Source: an uncultured Desulfobacterales bacterium
GTDB lineage: Bacteria > Desulfobacterota > Desulfobacteria > Desulfobacterales > G020354645
DNA: 10,536 nt
NCBI GenBank assembly: GCA_947259865.1
Contig: CAMYNZ010000103.1
Coordinates: 1 to 10,536, forward strand
Direction: 5' to 3'
The notes below the pieces were generated by a model. It did no database searches. It was given only the letters and a program-made list of their open reading frames with translations, and was not told the DNA's origin. Shown one piece after another: positions 1 through 6,839 of the stretch (position 1 is the first letter of the stretch; each line of letters starts with the position of its first letter). Both the position numbers and the translations under genes were made by a program.

Positions 1-1385
1 TGATGAATGAAGAGGCCCTGTAAATATTCCACGGGGGCGGTGCCTCCATTGAGCGAATCGAAGATTACGGTATTGTAAAGATCCCGTCTTACTTGGTTGA
101 GCAATGCGCTTTTTTGGCGCCCCGCACAATCGTATATGATGCCCGCAACCCGAATGACGATTTTGTGGCCGAACCCAATCGAGTAGGTTTTACTACTTTT
201 GGCGGTTGTATTAATATCATTGACCCGGTTACACGACGACTTCGACGGGCAACCAAAAAAGACTGCGGCGATCTGGCTCGGGTATGTGATTATCTAGATG
301 AAATATCCGTTGTGGAAAGAATTGTTACCTCAACGGATGTCCCCGAAGAGGCCCAATCCGTGCATAACCTGGAGGCCCTGTTAAACAATACCGGCAAGCA
401 CATTTTTCTCGGTGCCGATTCCCCTAGAGCCTTAAACGTCATGGCCGAACTGGCTGCAACCTGTGTCGGCAGCAAGGAAAATTTTGACAAACGGCCAATA
501 TTTTCTGTCCTGGTGTGTCCGACCAGCCCTCTTTGCCTTCAAAACAATACCTGTGCCGTAATCATAGAATCTGCAAAACTGGGTCTGGGAATAACCGTCC
601 TTCCGATGGCGCTTTCCGGGGGAACGTCATCTGCTACGCTAGCCGGCACCCTGGTGACCCATAACGCCGAAGTAATGAGCGGGATTATCTTGGCCCAGCT
701 TACCAGGAAGGGATTGCCGTGCACTTATGGCAGTACCAGCACCATTTTGGATTTAAGATTTGGAACATCCGCTATTGGTTCTCCTGAATATGGTATGATC
801 AATGCATCCATTGCAAAATTGGCCCAATACTACCGCTTGCCGTGCTGGGTTGGCGGCGGTGCTTCCGACAGCAAATTACCGGATGTCCAGTCCGGTTATG
901 AATCCACCTTGAGTGCCGCCCTCAGTGCTTTGGCGGGTGGAAATATCCTGTTCGGTGCCGGGGTGTTGGAACAAGGATTGACCATTGATTATGCCAAGCT
1001 AATAATGGACGCCGAAATGATCCGAATGATCCTGATCTCCATTAAAGGGATAACGATTACAGATGAAACCTTATCCATGGATGTTATCCATGAAGTAGGT
1101 CCCGGGGGAGCTTACATCACGCATGATCATAGCCTTAAGTCCATGAGAAGTCAGTCACAATCCCATTTGTTTGATCGAAGATCCCGTCCTGACTGGATGG
1201 AAATGACCCGGGGAGAAGCCCTGCAAGAAAGGGCCTATGAAATGGCCATAGAAATCCTTCAAACTCATGAAGCCTTCCCCTTGCCCGACGGTGCATCCAA
1301 AGCGATGCGAGAAATTGTGAAGGAGTTTGAAAAAGAAATAGAGGTGGGTATAAAAAAATCTCCCCAAACAGCTCTTCATGATTGA
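1..1385 (+). pseudogene. MttB-family methyltransferase, non-pyrrolysine type, 5' truncated by window and broken by in-frame TAA
   Basis: This is a member of the trimethylamine methyltransferase (MttB) superfamily, which transfers a methyl group from a methylated amine to a corrinoid protein. From position 24 to the TGA at 1383-1385 the reading frame is open and aligns along its whole length with the two pyrrolysine paralogs downstream, sharing landmarks such as GAGVLEQGLTID and SMRSQSQ. The frame is also homologous upstream of the TAA at 21-23: it reads NEEAL, then the stop, then IFHGGGA, matching [11 protein letters not shown] and DEALAIFDGGG in the paralogs. The stop is therefore a nonsense codon in a conserved N-terminal region, not the end of another gene. 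The first standard start after it (TTG at 93) has no clear ribosome binding site and would drop the conserved N-terminus. At the pyrrolysine position (codon 861-863, GCT) it has Ala, in the context GGGASDSK, as in Pyl-lacking family members, a group that includes glycine betaine methyltransferase MtgB. Substrate is unknown. A sequencing error at 21-23 would make it intact. Confidence -1.
21..23 (+). other. In-frame TAA nonsense codon in the first MttB-family gene
   Basis: The TAA lies between a conserved NEEAL and a conserved IFHGGGA block in one unchanged frame. The aligned codon is GCG (Ala) in the copy at 1618-3090 and GAG (Glu) in the copy at 3999-5477, so a single G to T change in a GAA codon would explain it. 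It is TAA, not TAG, so pyrrolysine insertion cannot rescue it. Only 20 bases of the frame are visible before it, which limits certainty. Confidence -1.
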
Positions 1386-1617
1386 CATTGAGCTGCAACC
1401 GCGTTATCTCCTGCGGGGAAAATCGAAGCTAGGAAATCGGAAAGTGTCTGTTGTGTCGTTATTCGCTTACGATCGCTCTTTTTCCATTGAAGAACGTGCG
1501 AAACCGAGCGGCAATATATGAACGGCTTGTAGTTTTCTTGATGAAAATCCTGCTAATTTGACCCGAGCAATCGGAGTTTGCCTGAACCCGACTTGCCGCA
1601 GAATTGGAGGTGCAGTC
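1386..1617 (+). other. Intergenic gap between two MttB-family genes
   Basis: These 232 bases hold no coding region that I can support; the frame of the next gene is open back to 1558, but homology and the ribosome binding site place its start at 1618. A short CCGC/GCGG pair near 1400-1417 is too weak to call a terminator. I see no tRNA cloverleaf, including no pyrrolysine tRNA with a CTA anticodon, and no convincing -35/-10 pair. A promoter for the downstream mttB-mttC pair could lie here, but it is not identifiable by eye. Confidence -1.
1606..1610 (+). promoter_or_regulatory. Ribosome binding site of first pyrrolysine mttB gene
   Basis: GGAGG lies 7 bases before the ATG at 1618. This fixes the start there rather than at the upstream in-frame TTG at 1558. 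The N-terminus it gives (MKRSL) matches the MKRNL of the paralog at 3999. Confidence -1.
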
Positions 1618-3090
1618 ATGAAACGCAGTCTAAAGTCCGGGAAACGACGCAATTCAGGTTTCAGCCTGAATGTGATGACCGACGATGAAGTTCACGAGAT
1701 TCATCTTGCCACGTTGGAAGTTCTCAAAGATACCGGCGTTTTCGTGGAAAGTGATGAGGCCCTGGCGATATTTGACGGCGGCGGCTGCCGGGTCGACGCC
1801 GGAAATAAAATTGTAAGATTTCCGCATTGGGTGGTGGAGGATGCCATCCAATCTGCACCTGCCACGTTTTATGCCTGTGGCCGAAGACCGGAAGATGATG
1901 TTGTCCTGGAGGACAACCGGGTCACCTTTACAAACTTCGGCGAAGGGATCATGTTTGTCGATCCTTATTCAGCAGATCACCGGGAAACAACAAAGGCGGA
2001 TATTGAAAAAGCCGCCCGAGTTATTGATTATCTGGAGCACGTCGAAACCTATGAAAGGGCCATGTGTTCCCATGATAAACCCCCGCAGGTTCAAGCCCTC
2101 CACAATGCCGAAGCCTCTCTTACCAACACAACCAAACACCACTGGTTGGGTCCGGTTGACGCATACCAGGCCCAAAAAGTCGTTGAAATGTGCGCAACAA
2201 TTGCAGGGGGCAAAGATAAACTTCGAGAACGTCCCTTACTGTCGTTTGTAACCTGCCCCATCAGTCCCCTCAAACTGCCCGGCCATCATTGCGACATTAT
2301 AATGGAAGCGGCTAAAAACGGTCTGGGAGTCAATATCGTAGGAATGGCTCTGGCCGGGGGCTCCGGGCCGGTTCATCTGGCAGGCACACTGGTTATTCAA
2401 AATTGTGAAGTCCTTTCCAGTCTGGTTCTAAATCAATTAACCCACAAGGGATCGCAGTTTGTCTATGGTTGTTCCACCTGCCCGATGGATCTGAGAATGG
2501 CAACGGCCACAGTGGGGTCTCCCGAAACCGGTATGATCAGTGCAGCCGTGGCACGACTGGCCCGTTACTACAGCCTGCCGTGTTTTGTTGCCGGTGGTTA
2601 GGGCGACAGTAAGGTGGTTGATGCTCAGTCGGGTCATGAAAAAACCATCACCGGCATCTTACCCGCGTTGGCAGGGGCCAACGTCATTTACGGTTTGGGA
2701 ATGCTTGAGATGGGAATCACCTTCGACCTGGCGCAATTGGTTCTGGATAATGAAATTGCCGGTATGATCAAGCATGCCGTCCACGGCATACCGGTGAATG
2801 ACGAGACCCTGGCTGTGGATGTCATCAAGGCCCTGGGTATCGGCCAGGACTATCTCTCCCATGAAACCACCTTCAATCATATGAAATCCCAATCACAGGC
2901 CTATTTAATCGACCGCCGGATGCGGGAGGACTGGGAGGCTGGGGGAAGTAAGGATATGTACCAGCGCGCCCATGAGAAAATGATCGATATTCTGGAGACA
3001 CATAACCCAGTACAACTGCCGGATGATGTGCTTGGCAAAATTCGATCCATCGTTGAAGCAGCCGAAAAAGAGCTGGGGGTATTCAAATAA
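1618..3090 (+). CDS. mttB: Pyrrolysine-containing trimethylamine:corrinoid methyltransferase family protein (MttB), in-frame TAG read as Pyl
   Basis: This encodes a cytoplasmic methyltransferase predicted to demethylate trimethylamine or a related methylated amine and pass the methyl group to the Co(I) corrinoid of the partner protein encoded at 3116. The frame is broken only by TAG at 2599-2601 (codon 328), then stays open to TAA at 3088-3090, giving 490 residues with Pyl. That matches the archaeal MttB enzyme, which is about 495 residues long with its Pyl near residue 334. The local context is VAGG-Pyl-GDSK, the usual site in this family, where Pyl is thought to bind and orient the amine for methyl transfer. 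Homology to the paralog at 3999 runs on both sides of the TAG: FDGGGC, FTNFGEG, ETTKAD and KHHWLGP before it, and [10 protein letters not shown] and MKSQSQAYLIDRR after it. The start at 1618 is set by GGAGG 7 bases upstream. The corrinoid gene follows after 25 bases, so the two are probably co-transcribed. The exact substrate within the family cannot be read from sequence alone. Confidence -1.
2599..2601 (+). other. In-frame amber codon, predicted pyrrolysine (residue 328)
   Basis: TAG interrupts an otherwise continuous reading frame in the context Ala-Gly-Gly-TAG-Gly-Asp-Ser-Lys. The second copy has the identical residue number and context at 4980-4982, and the non-Pyl paralog has Ala in the same column (861-863). 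Two independent copies keeping TAG at the same place argues for selected recoding and against random nonsense mutation. Confidence -1.
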
Positions 3091-3101
3091 ACACAAAAAA
3101 A

Positions 3102-3108
3102 GAGGAGG
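3102..3108 (+). promoter_or_regulatory. Strong ribosome binding site of the corrinoid protein gene
   Basis: GAGGAGG lies 7 bases upstream of the ATG at 3116. It selects 3116 over the upstream in-frame start at 3023, which would overlap the end of the preceding mttB gene and add a non-homologous leader. Confidence -1.
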
Positions 3109-3115
3109 CGTTGAA

Positions 3116-3751
3116 ATGTCAGAATTGTTTGCAAAAATGTCAGAAGCTGTGATTGCAGCCGACACGGAGACCGTTAACAAATTGGTTGAGGAAGCCCTGG
3201 GAAATGGCATCGCGGCAAAAAAAGTTCTGGACGACGGCCTTATTCCGGGGATGGATGTCGTGGGACAACGGATGAAAACCGGTGAAATGTTTATTCCCGA
3301 AGTCCTACGATCGGCAAAAGTTATGCAGGCAGCCATGGAGCTCCTCAGACCGCATATGTCAGAAAAAGATAGCATGGGCCTGGGAACATTTGTGATTGGC
3401 ACGGTAGAAGGAGACCTGCATGATATTGGAAAAAATCTGGTATCCATGATGCTTCAAGGCGCCGGGTTTACAGTGGTGGATCTTGGGACAAGTGTCAAAC
3501 CGCAGGACTTCGTAGATGCCGTCAAGAAGCATAAGGCAGCATTTGTCGGGATGTCAGCTCTGCTGACAACGACCATGCCCAAAATGGATGAGACGGTCAA
3601 AGCGCTCAAGGAAGCCGGTATCCGGGATCAGGTCAAAATCATGGCAGGCGGAGCACCCGTAACGGATAAGTTTGTAGAAGAAATCGGGGCCGACGCCTAT
3701 GGCGCCAACGCGGGTTCAGCGACCGAAAAGGCCAAGGAGTTGTTAAGTTAG
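3116..3751 (+). CDS. mttC: Methylamine methyltransferase corrinoid protein (MttC/MtbC type)
   Basis: This 211-residue cobalamin-binding protein shuttles the methyl group from the MttB-type enzyme to a second methyltransferase. Residues 1-85 or so form the helical cap domain typical of these proteins (LIPGMDVVGQRMKTGEMFIPEV). Residues 90-211 form the Rossmann-like B12 domain. The signature DxHxxG is D100-L-H102-D-I-G105, and H102 is the expected lower axial ligand of cobalt. GMSALLTTTM (145-154) and MAGGAPV (176-182) are the other conserved cobalamin-contact segments. The length is normal for MttC/MtbC/MtmC proteins. It sits 25 bases after one Pyl mttB and about 250 bases before the second, and is the only corrinoid protein visible for three methyltransferase paralogs. 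Its stop codon is TAG (3749-3751). Family length suggests termination there, but readthrough would add Pyl plus 11 residues before TAA at 3785. MttC is preferred over MtbC or MtmC because of the MttB neighbours, not from a unique motif. Confidence -1.
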   Translation: MSELFAKMSEAVIAADTETVNKLVEEALGNGIAAKKVLDDGLIPGMDVVGQRMKTGEMFIPEVLRSAKVMQAAMELLRPHMSEKDSMGLGTFVIGTVEGDLHDIGKNLVSMMLQGAGFTVVDLGTSVKPQDFVDAVKKHKAAFVGMSALLTTTMPKMDETVKALKEAGIRDQVKIMAGGAPVTDKFVEEIGADAYGANAGSATEKAKELLS

Positions 3752-3777
3752 CTCCTTTATTGTTGTTTCTTTGCTTT
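3734..3777 (+). terminator. Terminator-like hairpin overlapping the mttC stop codon
   Basis: AAGGAG (3734-3739) pairs with CTCCTT (3752-3757). Continuing inward, TTG at 3740-3742 can pair with TAG at 3749-3751 using two G-U wobbles, leaving a six-base loop. A T-rich run with scattered G and C follows (3756-3779). The stem is AT/GC mixed and the T tract is imperfect, so it may be a weak or partial intrinsic terminator. It would separate the mttB-mttC pair from the downstream mttB copy. Confidence -1.
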
Positions 3778-3821
3778 TTCTGGTTAAATATTTTTTTTGG
3801 TATCTTTTTCTATCTCCAAAT

Positions 3822-3947
3822 AATTGACTATTTTCGATTGAAGATTGATGATTTAAGGCATGCTTTCGATTGTTCAATCATTTCATCAGAACAGCGCAGC
3901 GAAGCGACATCCACAAATCGTCAATTGTCAATCTTCGATCTTCAATC
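3822..3947 (+). repeat. Long imperfect inverted repeat (palindromic intergenic element)
   Basis: The left arm is 3822-3854 and the right arm 3915-3947, 33 bases each. By hand alignment about 23 of 33 columns pair as Watson-Crick, with the best stretch next to the 60-base loop. Both arms are built from GATTGAAGATTG-like words and their complement CAATCTTCAATC. The loop contains a smaller palindrome, GATTG-TT-CAATC (3868-3879), and a purine-rich GCGCAGCGAAGCG segment. This composition differs from the flanking coding DNA and resembles dispersed REP- or MITE-like intergenic elements. It contains no reading frame I would call a gene, and it lies between the putative mttC terminator and the next ribosome binding site. 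Confidence -1.
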
Positions 3948-3985
3948 TTTATTTTTTGCTTCCGGAGTAACCGGATGAGATAGAA

Positions 3986-3991
3986 GGGAGG
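3986..3991 (+). promoter_or_regulatory. Ribosome binding site deciding a TTG start
   Basis: GGGAGG lies 7 bases upstream of TTG at 3999-4001. No ATG or GTG is better placed, and the resulting N-terminus (MKRNL) aligns with the ATG-initiated paralog (MKRSL). This supports TTG as the true start. Confidence -1.
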
Positions 3992-3998
3992 TGGATCA

Positions 3999-5477
3999 TT
4001 GAAACGTAATTTATATGCCGGCAAAAGTTTAAGCGGGGGCCTGGGCCTTAAAATTTTTAGCGATGATGAACTGGACGACATTCATCGGGCCACGCTTGAA
4101 GTCCTGGAAAAAACGGGGCTTTTTTTTGACGACGATGAGGCCCTCGAGGTTCTGGACGGCGGTGGTGCCGTGATCGACAAAAAAAACAAAATCGCGAAGT
4201 TTCCGCCATATGTGGTTGAAGAAGCCATCCGCTCGGCACCTTCGAAAATATTGCTGGCCGGGCGCAACCCCAAAAACGATTTTGTGATGGAGAGCAACCG
4301 GGTCGGTTTTACCAATTTTGGAGAAGGCGTGTTTATCATTGATCCCTATACCGGAGAGTATCGCGAAACCACCAAGGCGGATGTGGCGGCCTCGGCCTTG
4401 ATTGCCGATTATTTGAGTGAAATAGATGTTTATGAACGTGCTGTGGGCGCAAGCGATGTGCCGATCGCCACCGTACAACTCCACAACGCCGAGGCCTGGC
4501 TGCCGAACACCTCCAAACATGGATTTATGGGGCCCGGCAATGGTTACCTGACCAGAAAAATTATTGAAATGGCCGCTGCCATTACCGGGGGCAAAGACAA
4601 GCTCATCGAGCGTCCCATCATATCTTTCATCACCTGTCCGGTCAGCCCGTTGCAGCTGGTCAAGGAGGCCTGTGAAATAATTATGGAGACTGCCCGGTCC
4701 GGCCTGACGGTCAATGTTTTATCGATGGCCATGGCCGGGGGATCATCGCCGGTGACTCTGGCGGGAACCCTGGTGGATCATAATGCTGAGGTCCTGGGCG
4801 GACTGATTCTCAGCCAGCTTACCTGCAAGGGGGCCAAATTCATTTACGGCAGTTCGACCACGGCAATGGATTTGAGATTGGCCTCCGCATCCGTTGGATC
4901 TCCGGAGTGTGCCCTGATCAATGCGGCCGTGGCCCAGATGTCGACCTACTATCTCCTTCCGAGTTGGGTTGCCGGTGGCTAGGGTGACAGCAAGATATGT
5001 GATGCCCAGTCCGGTCACGAAAAAACCATTACAGGTCTTCTACCGGCGTTGGCAGGGGCCAACCTGATATATGGCCTGGGTATGATCGAAATGGGCATGA
5101 CGATTGATTTTGGCCAGATGGTCATGGACAATGAATTTGCGCGAATGATCAAGCACATTGTCCAGGGGATCCCCGTAAATGATGAAACCCTGGCGGTGGA
5201 TGTCATTAAAGAGATCGGTGTCGGCAAAGATTTTTTAAGCCATGAGAGCACATACAACCACATGAGATCTCAATCCCAACCCAAACTGATCGACCGGCGA
5301 ATTCGAGAAGATTGGGAGGCTTCGGGACGAACCGATATCTATCAGAGAGCCACGGAGGAAGCGCGGCAGATCCTCGAAACCCACAAACCCGATCCTTTGC
5401 CCGATGACGTTCTGGCCACCATACGATCGATTATTGAAGAAGCCGAAGCCGAACTCGGTGTTACTAAGGGCAAATAG
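3999..5477 (+). CDS. mttB: Second pyrrolysine-containing MttB-family methyltransferase, in-frame TAG read as Pyl, TTG start
   Basis: This is a paralog of the gene at 1618, closely similar along its whole length and expected to catalyse the same kind of amine-to-corrinoid methyl transfer. The frame starts at TTG, meets TAG at 4980-4982 (codon 328, context VAGG-Pyl-GDSK) and stays open to TAG at 5475-5477, giving 492 residues. Conserved blocks flank the amber codon: [27 protein letters not shown] and [10 protein letters not shown] before it, and [10 protein letters not shown] and [14 protein letters not shown] after it. The terminal codon is also TAG. Protein length and the loss of homology after ELGV suggest termination there, and readthrough would add Pyl plus seven residues before TAA at 5499. 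It lies downstream of mttC behind a terminator-like hairpin and a palindromic repeat, so it may be transcribed separately. It could be a recent duplicate with a different amine preference; substrate is not readable from the sequence. Confidence -1.
4980..4982 (+). other. In-frame amber codon, predicted pyrrolysine (residue 328)
   Basis: TAG follows Gly-Gly and precedes Gly-Asp-Ser-Lys, identical in position and context to the TAG at 2599-2601. Coding homology continues without a frame change from 4983 to the end of the gene, and the next standard start (TTG 5049) would lack about 22 conserved residues and has no ribosome binding site. Confidence -1.
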
Positions 5478-5516
5478 TTGGATGCATATCGAAAAGGTTA
5501 ACCAGTCTAGCATTAG

Positions 5517-6728
5517 ATGATCCGGAAGCAGGATATCGACACACTCAAATCGTTCTATGGCCTGATGCAGGAAACCCGCACAGTCCGGGCTGCTATCGTC
5601 AACCGTCTACTTTCTTTGCAAGCCTGTGAGCAAAATCAGATCGATGATTTGAAAAATGCCCTGGCATCGTTGAATCATTGCTGCCATGGGGGTTACAGGG
5701 CCGATCTATTCCTGGAAGGATCGTCCAGCATCCAAGTGGATCTCTTTTATGAAATCACGGAACTCAAAAAAGATATCTTTTATCTAGAAAGCGGCGAAGA
5801 GCCGTTTTTATCCTATCTGGAATCGCTGCACCCGGATTTTTCATCCCATGTGCAAAAGGGCGTGAAACACCTGAAGGGAAAACGGTTCAACTGTTTTATT
5901 ACGGACCGGGACGGCACCATCAACAACTACTGCGGTCGCTATCGCAGCTCTATCCAGTCGGTTTACAACGCGTTGTTTTTGGCACGTTTTGCCCGAAATA
6001 CCGCAGCCAACCCCATCATCATCACTTCGGCACCCCTGAAAGATCCCGGTATTGTGGACGTGAGCACTCTTCCCGAGCAGACCGTCATCTATGCCGCCTC
6101 AAAGGGGCGCGAATTCATCGACCTGTCCGGTGTTCGGAGAAGTTTTCCCATCGACACGGATAAGCAGCAGATCATCGATCGCCTTAACAGGCGTTTGGCA
6201 GCTCTGGTTACAGATGCAGAGTATGAACGGTTTTCCCTGATCGGATCCGGCCTGCAACTGAAGTTCGGACAGACCACCATTGCCAGGCAGGACATCGGCA
6301 GATCCATTTCTGATAAAAGATCCCAAAAGTTTTTAGACCTTATTAAACGCATTGTTCAGGAGCTGGACCCGTCGAGTGAAAACTTTAAAATCGAGGACAC
6401 CGGGCTGGATATCGAGATCATCCTCACGGTTACCGGCGGGGATTCAGAGTTAAAGGATTTTGACAAAAAAGAGGCTGTCAAATTCCTGGATCGGGAACTC
6501 GGCCTGAATATGGGAAACGGACCCCACTTGGTTTGCGGCGATACCGCTTCGGACCTACCCATGCTGGAGGCTACCACAGAAAAAAACATTGATACATGGT
6601 CGGTTTTTGTAACTACTGACCCGCAACTGGCCGAAGAGGCATTGGCCATTTGTCCCCAGGCCGTAACGGTGCCCGAACCCGACATGCTCATAGCTATTTT
6701 AAATCAAATCGCGGACACCGAGGTTTAA
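5517..6728 (+). CDS. HAD-superfamily phosphatase, trehalose-6-phosphate phosphatase-like
   Basis: This 403-residue cytoplasmic protein has the motifs of a HAD phosphohydrolase. Motif I is D130-R-D132-G-T, where D130 would be the nucleophile and D132 the acid/base. Motif II is the ITSAP segment (T170/S171). Motif IV is CGDTASD, with D342 and D346 as magnesium ligands. Spacing and the large cap between motifs II and IV fit the trehalose-6-phosphate phosphatase (OtsB-like) branch. Residues 1-125 or so form an extra N-terminal, probably helical region (SFYGLMQETR, then GYRADLFLEG) not found in simple OtsB enzymes of about 250 residues. The ATG at 5517 is chosen because the frame opens there and no better start follows, but its ribosome binding site is weak. 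It is followed, 111 bases on, by a beta-phosphoglucomutase-GH65 fusion, which supports a role in trehalose or related disaccharide phosphate metabolism. Substrate could instead be another sugar phosphate. Confidence -1.
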   Translation: MIRKQDIDTLKSFYGLMQETRTVRAAIVNRLLSLQACEQNQIDDLKNALASLNHCCHGGYRADLFLEGSSSIQVDLFYEITELKKDIFYLESGEEPFLSYLESLHPDFSSHVQKGVKHLKGKRFNCFITDRDGTINNYCGRYRSSIQSVYNALFLARFARNTAANPIIITSAPLKDPGIVDVSTLPEQTVIYAASKGREFIDLSGVRRSFPIDTDKQQIIDRLNRRLAALVTDAEYERFSLIGSGLQLKFGQTTIARQDIGRSISDKRSQKFLDLIKRIVQELDPSSENFKIEDTGLDIEIILTVTGGDSELKDFDKKEAVKFLDRELGLNMGNGPHLVCGDTASDLPMLEATTEKNIDTWSVFVTTDPQLAEEALAICPQAVTVPEPDMLIAILNQIADTEV

Positions 6729-6839
6729 AGTACCGGTATTAAAATCTATCGGTTTGTTCAATGCCCTACGGATGAAAATTAGCGTTAGATGCCGGGATTG
6801 GGCGAAGCAGGGCCTTTTTAAATTGGCTCAAAATTAAAA

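Noticed and set aside
1400..1417. Possible terminator after the first MttB-family gene
   Set aside because: Only a 4-base CCGC/GCGG stem, with no T tract after it.
1386..1617. Pyrrolysine tRNA gene in the gap before the first Pyl mttB
   Set aside because: Searched by eye for a CTA anticodon within a cloverleaf; no acceptor stem or T-arm could be formed.
2602..2650. PYLIS-like stem-loop just after the in-frame TAG codons
   Set aside because: Short pairings such as CGAC/GTCG can be drawn in one copy and GTGAC/GTCAC in the other, but they involve different positions and are not conserved between the two genes.
2614..3090. Separate 158-residue gene after the TAG at 2599
   Set aside because: It is the C-terminal third of the pyrrolysine MttB; its putative start has no ribosome binding site and homology runs continuously across the TAG.
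3760..3978. Small 72-residue reading frame in the gap after mttC
   Set aside because: It begins in the T-rich terminator tail and runs through the palindromic repeat; composition and lack of a ribosome binding site argue against a gene.
5049..5477. Separate 142-residue gene after the TAG at 4980
   Set aside because: Same reason: it is the continuation of the second pyrrolysine MttB, with an arbitrary TTG start inside conserved sequence.
6760..6830. Possible terminator between the HAD gene and the GH65 fusion
   Set aside because: GCCC and GGGC words and a TTTTT run are present, but the pairing is interrupted and does not abut the T run, so no clear intrinsic terminator can be drawn.
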